Positions 1 to 6,476 are shown, numbered from the stretch's first letter. The stretch: DNA of 6,476 bases from Bacteroidales bacterium (GCA_003451785.1 DMJL01000024.1:1-6476); one strand, 5' to 3'. Numbers and translations: made by a program. Notes: generated from the sequence alone by a model not told the origin.

Positions 1-2464
1 TCATAGCCGATTCCTTATCTGGGAAGCTAGTAACTGTAATAAGATGTGTATCCTGACTAAGAAAAACATTGCTTATGGAGAGTCTTCGAGCAGCGAAGTC
101 ATCTTGGTTTAGCCGCTCCAATGCTTGGGTAATCGTACTGAAGTCGGTAGTGCCCCTCGAAACCGCGAGTATGAAAAAATGCACTTGATTGGGATTGAAG
201 CGAAACAGAGAAATAGCTTCATCAAATACTTCCGGCTGATTGCCAATGGGCGTTTCGATTTCTGCAAGCGTTGGCTCTCTTCGAAGCACTTCCAATAACT
301 GTCCTGCAACCTGATGCACACTAGAACCCTCTCTATTTGCAACTATTTGCTCAAGCATTTGCATAGCTTCATCCGTTTTGCCCATTCTATAAAGTGCAAG
401 GGATTTGATATAATCAAATTGGCCTCTGATATTGTCATCCAATTCTAACGATTCGGTCGCATGCCAATCATCTACAACCTGTTGAAAATTTTGTTGCGTG
501 AAGGCCAAATAAGCATTTTGGTACCGCTGTTGGGCTTGATCCCGCAATTCCTGAGCGCGCAGAAGTACTTCGGGTTGACTAAAAATCTTGGCAAAGGGGC
601 TTTCTGGAAATCTTTGAATTAGGTGTGTTTTATACTGATTTGCCTGATTGTGCTGCCCTTGTGCTTCCAAAATACGAATTAAATAAAAATAAGCCGTAGG
701 TGTGTCGTCGGTGCTTTGATCATAATTGACCATATTACGAAATGCAACAACAGCTTTTAGGCTATCCTGCATCCGATCTTTGAAGATAAGCCCCTTAGCA
801 AAATACGCATCGGCTACTTTCTCCTTTGAGATTGTGAGCATCTCCGGTGTGAGAGGTAGATCTGCCATTAGGTTTTCTATGCTTGGCAATTCACCTGTGG
901 GTGCTTCTTCGTCCTGCCCGACAGGTTCATTGCCAATTTGTGCTGCAACAATAGGTTCGTCTGTCGTTTGGTTGCTAAGCCTCCACATATCTTCTAAAGG
1001 TCGGTTGCCAAACCTTCGAGCAAATTCCAATCGGCCTTGTCGCATAGCAGTGGTATTGTAAAAATACCACTCTACATCAGCTCCTAGTGCTCCAGCAACC
1101 GGCGAGGCCTGCATTCCTCTAAATTGCGTTCTTTGATCTGCACCGGTTTGCCTATCAGCTTGTAGCCGCTCGCCTATCAACGCCACAATTTCACCCAACC
1201 TAATATTTCTTTCGGCCTCCGACATAGTTGCGAGGCGTTGCAAAGAATCTTCCCTTTGAATAACCGCAACATTCTGAGCCAAATCTTTTAATATGCTTTG
1301 CATCAGCAACATCTGTTCCCTTCCCAAGGTTTCGGCAGGGATAAACACCATTGCACTATCGTAGTAGTTGCTGGCGTTTATATAGTCATTTTCTGAAAGA
1401 TACACTTGAGCAAGTCTGTAGTATGCCTGACCTTTTCTGATTTCGTTATCAGAACCAAATCTTACAGATTGGCGAAACATTTCCTTAGCCTGTGTAGAAT
1501 CGTTTTTGGCAAGTGCCAAAACGCCTATGGCATAATAGATTCGGTCTCTCTGCGAAACATACTGTCTTTGGCGCAACATATTTTGCATTCTCCCATATAT
1601 AATGTTTGGATCTCCATCCTCACCAATACTTGCAAAAGCAAGATTGATCTTAGTATGAAAACCTAAGTGGAAACCTGGCGACAAATCGAGAACCAATTCA
1701 AAATGCTCTCTTGCTTTAGCCAAGTTGCCCAAAGAATAATGGTGCTGTCCTAAAATAAAAGTAAGCCTGGCCCGCTCTTTTCGTGAGCGTGTAAGTTCCG
1801 CTGCACTTTGGAGATTTACCAAGGCATCTGCAATACGGTTGTGCCTGATAAAGTGATCGGCTGCTACAAAATGGTAAAAACGCCCAACTGAAGATTGCAA
1901 TAATCCCGCACGCTCAATAGCACTAAACGACAACCCAAGCAGCCGGTTGGCTTCGCTTGCATTTCCCATAAATGAGGCAACTTTTGCCTGCCATACCAAC
2001 GACTCATAGGCCAAAGGAGGTGGAAAACTATTGGTAACATATTGAAAAGTTGCCAGAGCTTGAATATAGTTGTCCCTAAAAAAATGTGATTTTGCTATCA
2101 GAAAATAGGCATTGTCTATCAATCTGTTGTACTCAACGCCTCTTATGAACATGGAATGACGCGCCACCACCCTACTGGACTTGGTGTAGGCAGTCTGCAT
2201 ATTACTGCTTATTTGCTGTCGTTGATTTGCAGTTGCATACCTAAAAATGCTTAAAGGCTGGTCAAAGTTGTCGTTATGCTCATCCGAAAGTACCCGCATT
2301 CCTTGATTGAAACTTGCCTGGGCATTAAATAGACCATTGTACCACGCATTCACTTGGTGAAAATTGCGATTTAACCAAGTATTGCGCTGAGTAGAACATC
2401 CACTTGCAATAAGTGCGATTGCTACCAAAAGTACTCCCGATCTGATAGGATTGAAGTTTATCAA
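1..2464 (-). CDS. porW: PorW/SprE-type T9SS periplasmic lipoprotein, C-terminus cut by window edge
   Basis: This frame stays open from a TTG at 2464 to base 1, giving at least 821 residues without a stop. The start is a short basic segment, then a hydrophobic stretch (about residues 10-20) ending in the lipobox I-A-S-G-C, with Cys23 as the lipidation site. Degenerate TPR-like helical pairs lie around residues 225-265, 305-340 and 345-375. I recognise the family from GADVEWYFYN (461-470) followed by FARRFGNRPLEDMW (481-494), an acidic linker, a second helical-repeat part, and a C-terminal domain from about 762 (HFFILAV... then LITVTSFPDKESAM). Family knowledge: SprE is needed for gliding and T9SS secretion in Flavobacterium johnsoniae, and PorW for secretion in Porphyromonas gingivalis, where it is proposed to connect the PorK/N ring to the translocon. 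From memory of homologues I infer that about 50 residues are missing. No other T9SS gene is in view. An in-frame TGA at 2491-2489 limits the start choice. Confidence 0.92.
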   Translation of the reverse strand, partial: MINFNPIRSGVLLVAIALIASGCSTQRNTWLNRNFHQVNAWYNGLFNAQASFNQGMRVLSDEHNDNFDQPLSIFRYATANQRQQISSNMQTAYTKSSRVVARHSMFIRGVEYNRLIDNAYFLIAKSHFFRDNYIQALATFQYVTNSFPPPLAYESLVWQAKVASFMGNASEANRLLGLSFSAIERAGLLQSSVGRFYHFVAADHFIRHNRIADALVNLQSAAELTRSRKERARLTFILGQHHYSLGNLAKAREHFELVLDLSPGFHLGFHTKINLAFASIGEDGDPNIIYGRMQNMLRQRQYVSQRDRIYYAIGVLALAKNDSTQAKEMFRQSVRFGSDNEIRKGQAYYRLAQVYLSENDYINASNYYDSAMVFIPAETLGREQMLLMQSILKDLAQNVAVIQREDSLQRLATMSEAERNIRLGEIVALIGERLQADRQTGADQRTQFRGMQASPVAGALGADVEWYFYNTTAMRQGRLEFARRFGNRPLEDMWRLSNQTTDEPIVAAQIGNEPVGQDEEAPTGELPSIENLMADLPLTPEMLTISKEKVADAYFAKGLIFKDRMQDSLKAVVAFRNMVNYDQSTDDTPTAYFYLIRILEAQGQHNQANQYKTHLIQRFPESPFAKIFSQPEVLLRAQELRDQAQQRYQNAYLAFTQQNFQQVVDDWHATESLELDDNIRGQFDYIKSLALYRMGKTDEAMQMLEQIVANREGSSVHQVAGQLLEVLRREPTLAEIETPIGNQPEVFDEAISLFRFNPNQVHFFILAVSRGTTDFSTITQALERLNQDDFAARRLSISNVFLSQDTHLITVTSFPDKESAM

Positions 2465-2468
2465 AATT

Positions 2469-2474
2469 TCCCTT
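2469..2474 (-). promoter_or_regulatory. Ribosome binding site of porW, supporting the TTG start
   Basis: Read on the minus strand, AAGGGA lies four bases before TTG (2464-2462). Between the upstream in-frame TGA (2491-2489) and the signal-peptide core there is no ATG or GTG. Only this TTG gives a normal-length lipoprotein signal peptide (22 residues before Cys23). A purine-rich Shine-Dalgarno-like sequence is less common in Bacteroidota, so its presence here may help the weak TTG codon. That last point is inference. Confidence 0.55.
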
Positions 2475-2498
2475 TTTGCTTTAAAAACTCAGAATGTG

Positions 2499-2529
2499 CA
2501 AATTTATTTTCTTTTTAGCGTTGCCCAAT
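2499..2529 (-). promoter_or_regulatory. Bacteroidota-type promoter for porW
   Basis: On the minus strand, TAAATTTG (2506-2499) is an exact match to the Bacteroides -7 consensus TAnnTTTG. It is preceded after 19 bases by ATTG (2529-2526), which contains the TTG of the -33 box. Transcription would start near 2493, leaving a leader of about 30 bases that holds the ribosome binding site. The match and spacing are seen in the sequence. That it is used is inferred from the known sigma-ABfr consensus. Confidence 0.55.
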
Positions 2530-2762
2530 AAAATTTATAACATCAGCCATCCAAAGAACACCGAACATATTAGCTGCAATTAATATTTTCCTTTTAGGAA
2601 ATGGAGTTCGATATTAAGCCAAAAATCGGATTTCCATTGTAATTGAAAAGTACTCAATTCCGTCAAGTTACAAAAGCAAGATGCAAAAAGGTTCCAGAGT
2701 TGCATTTTTTAACATTTCCTAACAATAGAACTACACAAGGTAGATAAATAAACCAACAAATA

Positions 2763-2777
2763 TTGCGAAATTTGCAA
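2763..2777. promoter_or_regulatory. Possible operator: 15-bp imperfect palindrome upstream of the M23 gene
   Basis: TTGCGAAATTTGCAA reads as an inverted repeat centred on 2770, with six of seven base pairs symmetric and one G/T mismatch. It lies 66 bases before the M23 start codon, where a regulator controlling the operon could bind. It could also be chance in an AT-rich region. The binding protein, if any, is unknown. Confidence 0.22.
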
Positions 2778-2842
2778 CTTCATTTTATAGAATAGATACA
2801 CACTTGGCATCACGGTGTCAAAAACCATGCAACCTATAAAAA

Positions 2843-3715
2843 ATGGCTCAAAAATCCCCAAAGAAGACGCACATTTTCAAAAAACTTCACGACAAATACA
2901 GACTTGTATTGATGAACGATGATACCTATGAGGAGAAGGTATCGTTTAGACTTACGCGTTTCAATGTGTTTATAGTTTTTGGCACACTAAGCATTTTTTT
3001 GGTAATAGCTACTGCATACTTAATTGCCTTCACACCGCTAAGGGAATACATTCCGGGATACGGTGATTTCAATACCCGCCAAGTTATTAGAGAATTAAAC
3101 CTTAGAACCGACTCTTTAGAGCGAACACTTATTCAAAAAGACCTATATCTACTCAACATTAGAAACATTTTGGAGGGCCGTGAGATTGTAACAGAAATGC
3201 CCGATACTCTCCTAAATCCTACCGGAGTGATAAGGGATAGGCTTCCGCGTTCGCCAGAGGACTCATTGCTGCGTTTGGAAATGGCGGATCTACCGGTTTC
3301 GGCTCCCATTCGTAATTCACCTGTAAGCAGGGTATTACAATCTGCACCAATCTCATTTTTCCCGCCAATGCAGGGGATGGTTACAAGTTATTTCGATCCG
3401 GCTCAAGGACATTTGGGCATTGACTTAGTGGGAAATGTGGACGAAACCATAAAGGCCGCATTGGGTGGAACTGTGGTTTTCGCTGACTGGACTTTGCAAA
3501 CAGGAAATACCGTAGTTATAAACCATCCCAACAATATTATCACAGTGTATAAACATGCGAGGTCGCTATTTGTGCAAAAAGGAAGTAAAGTACAAATAGG
3601 CGAACCTATTGGAATTGTGGGTAATACAGGAACGCTTTCCATGGGAACGCATTTGCATTTTGAGCTGTGGATTACGGGAATTCCGGTCAATCCACTAACC
3701 CACTTAGTTTTTTGA
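2843..3715 (+). CDS. Membrane-anchored M23 (LytM-type) zinc metallopeptidase
   Basis: A 290-residue protein, probably a peptidoglycan endopeptidase that cuts cross-links or trims stem peptides in the periplasm. The basic N-terminal tail (1-40) should be cytoplasmic. One membrane segment spans about 42-63. A short helical, coiled-coil-like stretch (80-110) and a proline-containing linker lead to the M23 domain (about 172-290). All expected metal and catalytic residues are present: H190 and D194 in HLGID, H238 in YKHA, and H270 and H272 in HLHFEL, so it should be active rather than a degenerate activator. The ATG follows an A-rich leader (ATAAAAA) without a Shine-Dalgarno sequence, as is usual in this phylum. 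The gene is divergent from porW and overlaps dxr. Related M23 proteins in other Bacteroidota often sit beside a bactofilin gene; none is visible here. The exact substrate bond cannot be told from sequence. Confidence 0.9.
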   Translation: MAQKSPKKTHIFKKLHDKYRLVLMNDDTYEEKVSFRLTRFNVFIVFGTLSIFLVIATAYLIAFTPLREYIPGYGDFNTRQVIRELNLRTDSLERTLIQKDLYLLNIRNILEGREIVTEMPDTLLNPTGVIRDRLPRSPEDSLLRLEMADLPVSAPIRNSPVSRVLQSAPISFFPPMQGMVTSYFDPAQGHLGIDLVGNVDETIKAALGGTVVFADWTLQTGNTVVINHPNNIITVYKHARSLFVQKGSKVQIGEPIGIVGNTGTLSMGTHLHFELWITGIPVNPLTHLVF

Positions 3716-4890
3716 TGGAAGAGCAGAAAAAGAAAAGTATTGCCCTTCTGGGTTCCACTGGATCTATTGGGTGCCAAACCTTAGAGGTGCTGCGGAGCCA
3801 TGCAGGAATCTTTGAAGTAGAAGTTCTAACTGCCCAGAATAATGCTAATCTATTAATACAACAAGCTATTGAGTTTCTGCCCAATGCGGTGGTTATAGGC
3901 AACGAAAAAAAATACCTAGAAGTTAAGAATGCGTTGAAACACTATCCTGTAAAGGTGTTTGCAGGTAAAGATAGCCTATCCCAAATTACTTCAATTCAAG
4001 AAATAGACATAGTGCTTACTGCAATGGTAGGAATTGCAGGATTAGAGCCTACTTTGGCTGCCATTGATGCCGGCAAACACATCGCTTTGGCCAACAAGGA
4101 AACCTTGGTGGTTGCAGGTAGAATAATGATGGAGCTTGCCCACCATAAAGGAATTAACATCTATCCGGTTGATTCTGAACATTCTGCTGTTTTTCAGTGC
4201 CTTACCGGAGAATTCCATAACCCCATAGAAAAGATTTTTCTGACTGCAAGTGGTGGTCCATTCAGAGGAAAAGACCAGCATTTTTTGAAGCAAGTAAAAA
4301 AAGAAGCTGCACTGAATCATCCTAATTGGAATATGGGATGTAAAATCACCATTGACTCGGCTACACTGATGAACAAGGGATTGGAAGTGATCGAAGCCAA
4401 ATGGCTTTTTAATCTAAGAGCCGACCAAATTGAGGTGGTAGTGCACCCGCAATCCATTATCCATTCGATGGTGCAGTTTACCGACGGGTCAATCAAAGCC
4501 CAAATGGGTCTCCCTGATATGAAACTTCCTATTCTTTACGCACTTTCGTATCCCAACAGGCTTACCACCCAGTTTCCCAGATTCAATTTTGCCGATTTTC
4601 AAACTCTCTCGTTTGAATCACCGGATTTTGAAAATTTCCCATGCTTGAACCTTGCATACGAAGCACTTCGAAAAGAAGGAAATATGCCCTGCATACTCAA
4701 TGCAGCAAACGAAATAGCGGTTGCTGCTTATCTAACTGACAAAGTGGGATTTTCAAACATTGCCGAAATCGTTGAACAATGTATGCAAAGAATTTCTTTT
4801 ATCGAAAACCCAAACCTAGACGAATTATTGCAAACCGACGCTGAGACTCGCCGGCTTGCACACGCAATATTAAACAACAAACCAAATTAA
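3715..4890 (+). CDS. dxr: 1-deoxy-D-xylulose 5-phosphate reductoisomerase
   Basis: Dxr (IspC) converts 1-deoxy-D-xylulose 5-phosphate to 2-C-methyl-D-erythritol 4-phosphate with NADPH and a divalent metal. This is the first committed step of the cytoplasmic MEP isoprenoid pathway. The protein has 391 residues, a normal length for the family. Visible motifs are the NADPH loop GSTGSIG (13-19), NKETLV (127-132), PVDSEHS (151-157) with metal ligands D153 and E155, S179 in LTASGGPFR, H202 and W205 in HPNW, K221 and E224 in MNKGLEVIEA, the HPQSIIHSMV block (244-253) and LNAANE (328-333). Every known active-site position is kept. I chose ATG 3715 because GSTGSIG then sits at the usual distance from the start; GTG 3667 would add 16 unusual residues inside the peptidase gene. 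The peptidase stop and this start share one base (TGATG, 3713-3717), so translational coupling is likely. rseP follows after 26 bases. Confidence 0.97.
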   Translation: MEEQKKKSIALLGSTGSIGCQTLEVLRSHAGIFEVEVLTAQNNANLLIQQAIEFLPNAVVIGNEKKYLEVKNALKHYPVKVFAGKDSLSQITSIQEIDIVLTAMVGIAGLEPTLAAIDAGKHIALANKETLVVAGRIMMELAHHKGINIYPVDSEHSAVFQCLTGEFHNPIEKIFLTASGGPFRGKDQHFLKQVKKEAALNHPNWNMGCKITIDSATLMNKGLEVIEAKWLFNLRADQIEVVVHPQSIIHSMVQFTDGSIKAQMGLPDMKLPILYALSYPNRLTTQFPRFNFADFQTLSFESPDFENFPCLNLAYEALRKEGNMPCILNAANEIAVAAYLTDKVGFSNIAEIVEQCMQRISFIENPNLDELLQTDAETRRLAHAILNNKPN

Positions 4891-4916
4891 TCGAATCCTA
4901 AAATTCTCAACATACA

Positions 4917-6239
4917 ATGGAAGTATTAATCAAGGCATCACAATTCATCCTTAGCCTATCGATCCTCATCATTATTCACGAGTTAGGGCATTATGCAGCA
5001 GCCCGCATTTTCAAAGTAAGGGTCGAAAAGTTTTACTTATTCTTCAACCCGTGGTTTTCCCTTTTCAAATTCAAACGCGGCGAAACCGAATTTGGATTGG
5101 GCTGGTTGCCCTTGGGCGGTTATGTGAAAATATCCGGAATGATTGATGAGTCTATGGATAAGGAACAGATGAAACTCCCTCCGCAGCCCCATGAATTTCG
5201 CTCCAAACCTTCATGGCAAAGACTCATCATTATGCTTGGGGGAGTAACCTTCAATCTTTTGCTTGCAATTGTTATTTATATTTTTATGCTTTCGTTTGTA
5301 GGAGAGAGCTACCTGCCAGTGCAAAATGCTCGCTATGGCATCGTTGCCGATTCCCTTGGGAAAAAATTAGGACTGCAGAATGGCGATCATATCATAGCCA
5401 TAAACAACACCAAGCCCGATGATTTTACCGATTTACCTAAGGAGTTTATCATGGGTCAGGTGCAGACTGTTACGGTATTGCGCAATCAGGATAGCATAGT
5501 CTTGGATGTGCCCGAAAGCTTTTTTGGCAAGTTGGTAGAAACGCGCGGTCAAAGGTTTTTCAGCCTAAGATATCCGTTTATAGTGCATTCGTTTTCTGAA
5601 ACATCGGCAGCAAAGGAAGCTGGTGTTTTGCCGGGCGACCTTATTGTGGGTATTGGTGGAATAGAAACATCGTCGTTCGATGAGTTTCGCAAAACTATTG
5701 GGCAATTCCGAAATCAGCAAACCACCATCTGGGTAGAGCGCGACGGCATTAGAAACGAACTCGCTATCACCATCCCCGAAGAAGGAGTTATTGGCGCGTT
5801 TGCAAAACCTGTAAACGAAATATTTGAATTCGAAACCCGCAACTACTCATTCTTTGCAGCAATACCGGCCGGAATTAGCAAGGCATATACTACCACTGTT
5901 GACTATGTAAAGCAACTTGGATTGCTATTCAGACCCGAAGTGAGCGTTACAGAAAACCTTGGCGGTTTTATTACCATTGGGTCTATTTTTTCGCCAACTT
6001 GGGATTGGCTACATTTCTGGACTATCACTGCATTTCTCTCAGTGATACTTGCCGTAATGAATATTTTGCCCATACCCGCATTAGATGGCGGCCATGTTAT
6101 GTTCCTAATGTATGAAGTAATAACACGACGCAAGCCCAACGAAAAGTTTATGGAATATGCTCAAACAGCAGGAATGATATTTTTGTTGGGATTGATTCTC
6201 TTTGTTAATTTCAACGATGTAATGCGCCTATTCAGATAG
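4917..6239 (+). CDS. rseP: RseP-type site-2 intramembrane zinc protease
   Basis: A 440-residue inner-membrane metalloprotease of the S2P family (M50). Such enzymes cut membrane-embedded anti-sigma factors after a first periplasmic cleavage, and also clear leftover signal peptides. The first membrane segment (about 8-29) carries HELGH (21-25), with two zinc ligands and the catalytic glutamate. GGYVKISGM (67-75) matches the membrane-associated beta region. A second hydrophobic segment spans about 102-128. Two PDZ domains follow: the first about 138-198, the second about 226-287 with GVLPGDLIVGIGG. The LDG segment NILPIPALDGG (382-392), with zinc ligand D390, lies in the third hydrophobic segment (about 366-397), and a last one spans 414-432. 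Nothing is missing. The start has no Shine-Dalgarno sequence. It lies 26 bases after dxr on the same strand and is the last gene before a terminator. Its substrate, such as an anti-sigma factor, is not encoded in the window. Confidence 0.96.
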   Translation: MEVLIKASQFILSLSILIIIHELGHYAAARIFKVRVEKFYLFFNPWFSLFKFKRGETEFGLGWLPLGGYVKISGMIDESMDKEQMKLPPQPHEFRSKPSWQRLIIMLGGVTFNLLLAIVIYIFMLSFVGESYLPVQNARYGIVADSLGKKLGLQNGDHIIAINNTKPDDFTDLPKEFIMGQVQTVTVLRNQDSIVLDVPESFFGKLVETRGQRFFSLRYPFIVHSFSETSAAKEAGVLPGDLIVGIGGIETSSFDEFRKTIGQFRNQQTTIWVERDGIRNELAITIPEEGVIGAFAKPVNEIFEFETRNYSFFAAIPAGISKAYTTTVDYVKQLGLLFRPEVSVTENLGGFITIGSIFSPTWDWLHFWTITAFLSVILAVMNILPIPALDGGHVMFLMYEVITRRKPNEKFMEYAQTAGMIFLLGLILFVNFNDVMRLFR

Positions 6240-6272
6240 AAGGCGGTTAGACGCATTAGATTTTACCAAGCC

Positions 6273-6318
6273 TGCCTGTATTTGAGCATTGAACTTGCTG
6301 AATACAGGCAATTTTTTT
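6273..6318 (+). terminator. Intrinsic terminator of the M23-dxr-rseP operon
   Basis: TGCCTGTATT (6273-6282) pairs perfectly over ten bases with AATACAGGCA (6301-6310). Inside the loop, AGCA (6285-6288) can pair with TGCT (6296-6299) to extend the hairpin. After one A comes a run of seven T (6312-6318). It begins 34 bases after the rseP stop and points the same way. The opposite strand lacks a matching T run, so it should act on plus-strand transcription only. Confidence 0.9.
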
Positions 6319-6413
6319 GTATAATTGCTGTTGTTTACAATACCCTTAGTGTTCCGAATGAAGGAATTGTTTTGATATCGGGGTGTTCTAACCCCCTAAT
6401 TCACTGGACAAAA

Positions 6414-6444
6414 TTTGTGTAATCAATTTAGTACAGTAAATTAG
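6414..6444 (+). promoter_or_regulatory. Promoter-like boxes in the IS left end
   Basis: TTTG (6414-6417) is followed after 19 bases by TAAATTAG (6437-6444), one mismatch from the TAnnTTTG -7 consensus. The spacing equals that of the porW promoter in this window. Transcription would begin about 6449-6451, at or next to the ATG at 6451, so the transcript could be leaderless or nearly so. Its use is inferred. IS3-family elements also often depend on a stronger promoter formed at the circle junction. Confidence 0.38.
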
Positions 6445-6450
6445 CAGATT

Positions 6451-6476
6451 ATGAGTAAAATTAAGCGAAAATTCGA
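6451..6476 (+). CDS. Probable IS3-family transposase OrfA, first eight codons only
   Basis: ATG at 6451 opens a frame that runs off the window as MSKIKRKF plus two bases. IS3-family OrfA proteins in Bacteroidota commonly begin with a very similar basic stretch (MSK, basic residues, KF), followed by a helix-turn-helix that binds the IS ends. No Shine-Dalgarno sequence is present. Eight residues cannot identify a protein by themselves. The call depends on the IS-like terminus just upstream. Confidence 0.5.

Larger units (their letters stand above)
2465..2842. other. Divergent intergenic region between porW and the M23-dxr-rseP operon
   Basis: This 378-base, strongly AT-rich stretch separates two divergent transcription units and must hold promoters for both. 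The porW side carries a good promoter (2499-2529). On the operon side I find no exact TAnnTTTG box. The candidates are weak: a palindrome at 2763-2777, and TTGCGA (2763-2768) spaced 17 bases from TATAGA (2786-2791), which resembles an E. coli pattern rather than a Bacteroidota one. Short hairpins occur at 2587-2601 (TTTCC/GGAAA), 2641-2659 (AATTGA/TCAATT) and 2681-2705 (ATGCAA/TTGCAT). In DNA this AT-rich they may arise by chance. I see no convincing coding sequence or structured RNA here. Confidence 0.7.
6384..6476 (+). mobile_element. Left end of a probable IS3-family insertion sequence, cut by window edge
   Basis: From 6384 the sequence follows the pattern of IS3-family terminal repeats: TG at the tip, a C run (CCCCC, 6392-6396) and TGGACA (6405-6410) about 20 bases in. 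Sixty-seven bases from the tip an open frame starts with MSKIKRKF, which resembles the opening of IS3-family OrfA proteins with an N-terminal helix-turn-helix. The right end, OrfB and any target duplication lie outside the window; a 3- or 4-base duplication would involve the G run at 6380-6383. The assignment rests on two partial patterns recalled from the family, so it is probable rather than proven. Confidence 0.6.

Noticed and set aside
726..1666. Plus-strand open frames at 726-1061 and 1406-1666, opposite porW.
   Set aside because: They lie wholly antisense to a strongly recognised gene and their products show no domain or signal features.
2601..2642. Short open frame MEFDIKPKIGFPL after AGGA in the intergenic region, a possible upstream peptide.
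   Set aside because: Thirteen codons only, the AGGA is too close to the ATG, it is 200 bases from the M23 start, and nothing supports translation.
2678..2710. Hairpin ATGCAA/TTGCAT followed by T residues, resembling a terminator.
   Set aside because: The core stem is six AT-rich pairs with a 13-base loop, and no gene upstream on that strand needs termination. Attenuation is possible but unsupported.
2763..2791. TTGCGA-N17-TATAGA as a standard -35/-10 promoter.
   Set aside because: Spacing fits the E. coli rule, but Bacteroidota housekeeping sigma factors use TTG/TAnnTTTG; kept only as a weak candidate within the intergenic description.
3667..3714. Upstream GTG at 3667 as an alternative dxr start.
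   Set aside because: It would add 16 residues unlike the family and lie deep inside the M23 gene; ATG 3715 gives the normal distance to GSTGSIG.
6380..6395. GGGGT/ACCCC inverted repeat, a possible second terminator or attachment site.
   Set aside because: Only five pairs with no T run, and the right arm is better explained as the C run of the IS terminus.

Overview
The window looks like a chromosomal segment from a member of the Bacteroidota. The main evidence is a PorW/SprE-type lipoprotein of the type IX secretion system (T9SS), a machine confined to that phylum. Supporting evidence is a promoter of the Bacteroides-type TTG/TAnnTTTG form, a lack of Shine-Dalgarno sequences before most genes, and moderately AT-rich DNA. 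The sequence does not allow a confident placement below phylum.

Layout. Positions 2464 down to 1 (minus strand) hold porW/sprE. It is read continuously off the left edge, so its last residues and stop codon are missing. It is the largest gene in the window. A 378-base AT-rich intergenic region (2465-2842) separates it from a divergent plus-strand cluster. That cluster is a membrane-anchored M23/LytM-type peptidase (2843-3715), dxr (3715-4890, overlapping the peptidase stop by one base) and rseP (4917-6239). The spacing suggests one operon, closed by a strong intrinsic terminator at 6273-6318. After about 65 bases of unassigned DNA, the right edge carries what looks like the left end of an IS3-family insertion sequence: a TG...CCCCC...TGGACA terminus from 6384, a promoter-like pair of boxes, and the first eight codons of a probable OrfA.

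How the genes fit together. All four main genes concern the cell envelope or its precursors. PorW is a periplasmic, outer-membrane-tethered part of the T9SS. The M23 protein probably trims or remodels peptidoglycan from the inner membrane. Dxr makes MEP for isoprenoid synthesis, which supplies the undecaprenyl carrier and quinones. RseP is the intramembrane site-2 protease used in envelope signalling and signal-peptide clearance. The plus-strand operon is a housekeeping cluster. Placing porW back-to-back with it is suggestive but not proof of shared control.

I see no CRISPR array, tRNA, rRNA, toxin-antitoxin or defence module. I found no clearly new system. The most notable points are the TTG start and promoter of porW, the operator-like palindrome before the operon, the 1-base peptidase/dxr overlap, and the IS left end with an unusually close promoter.
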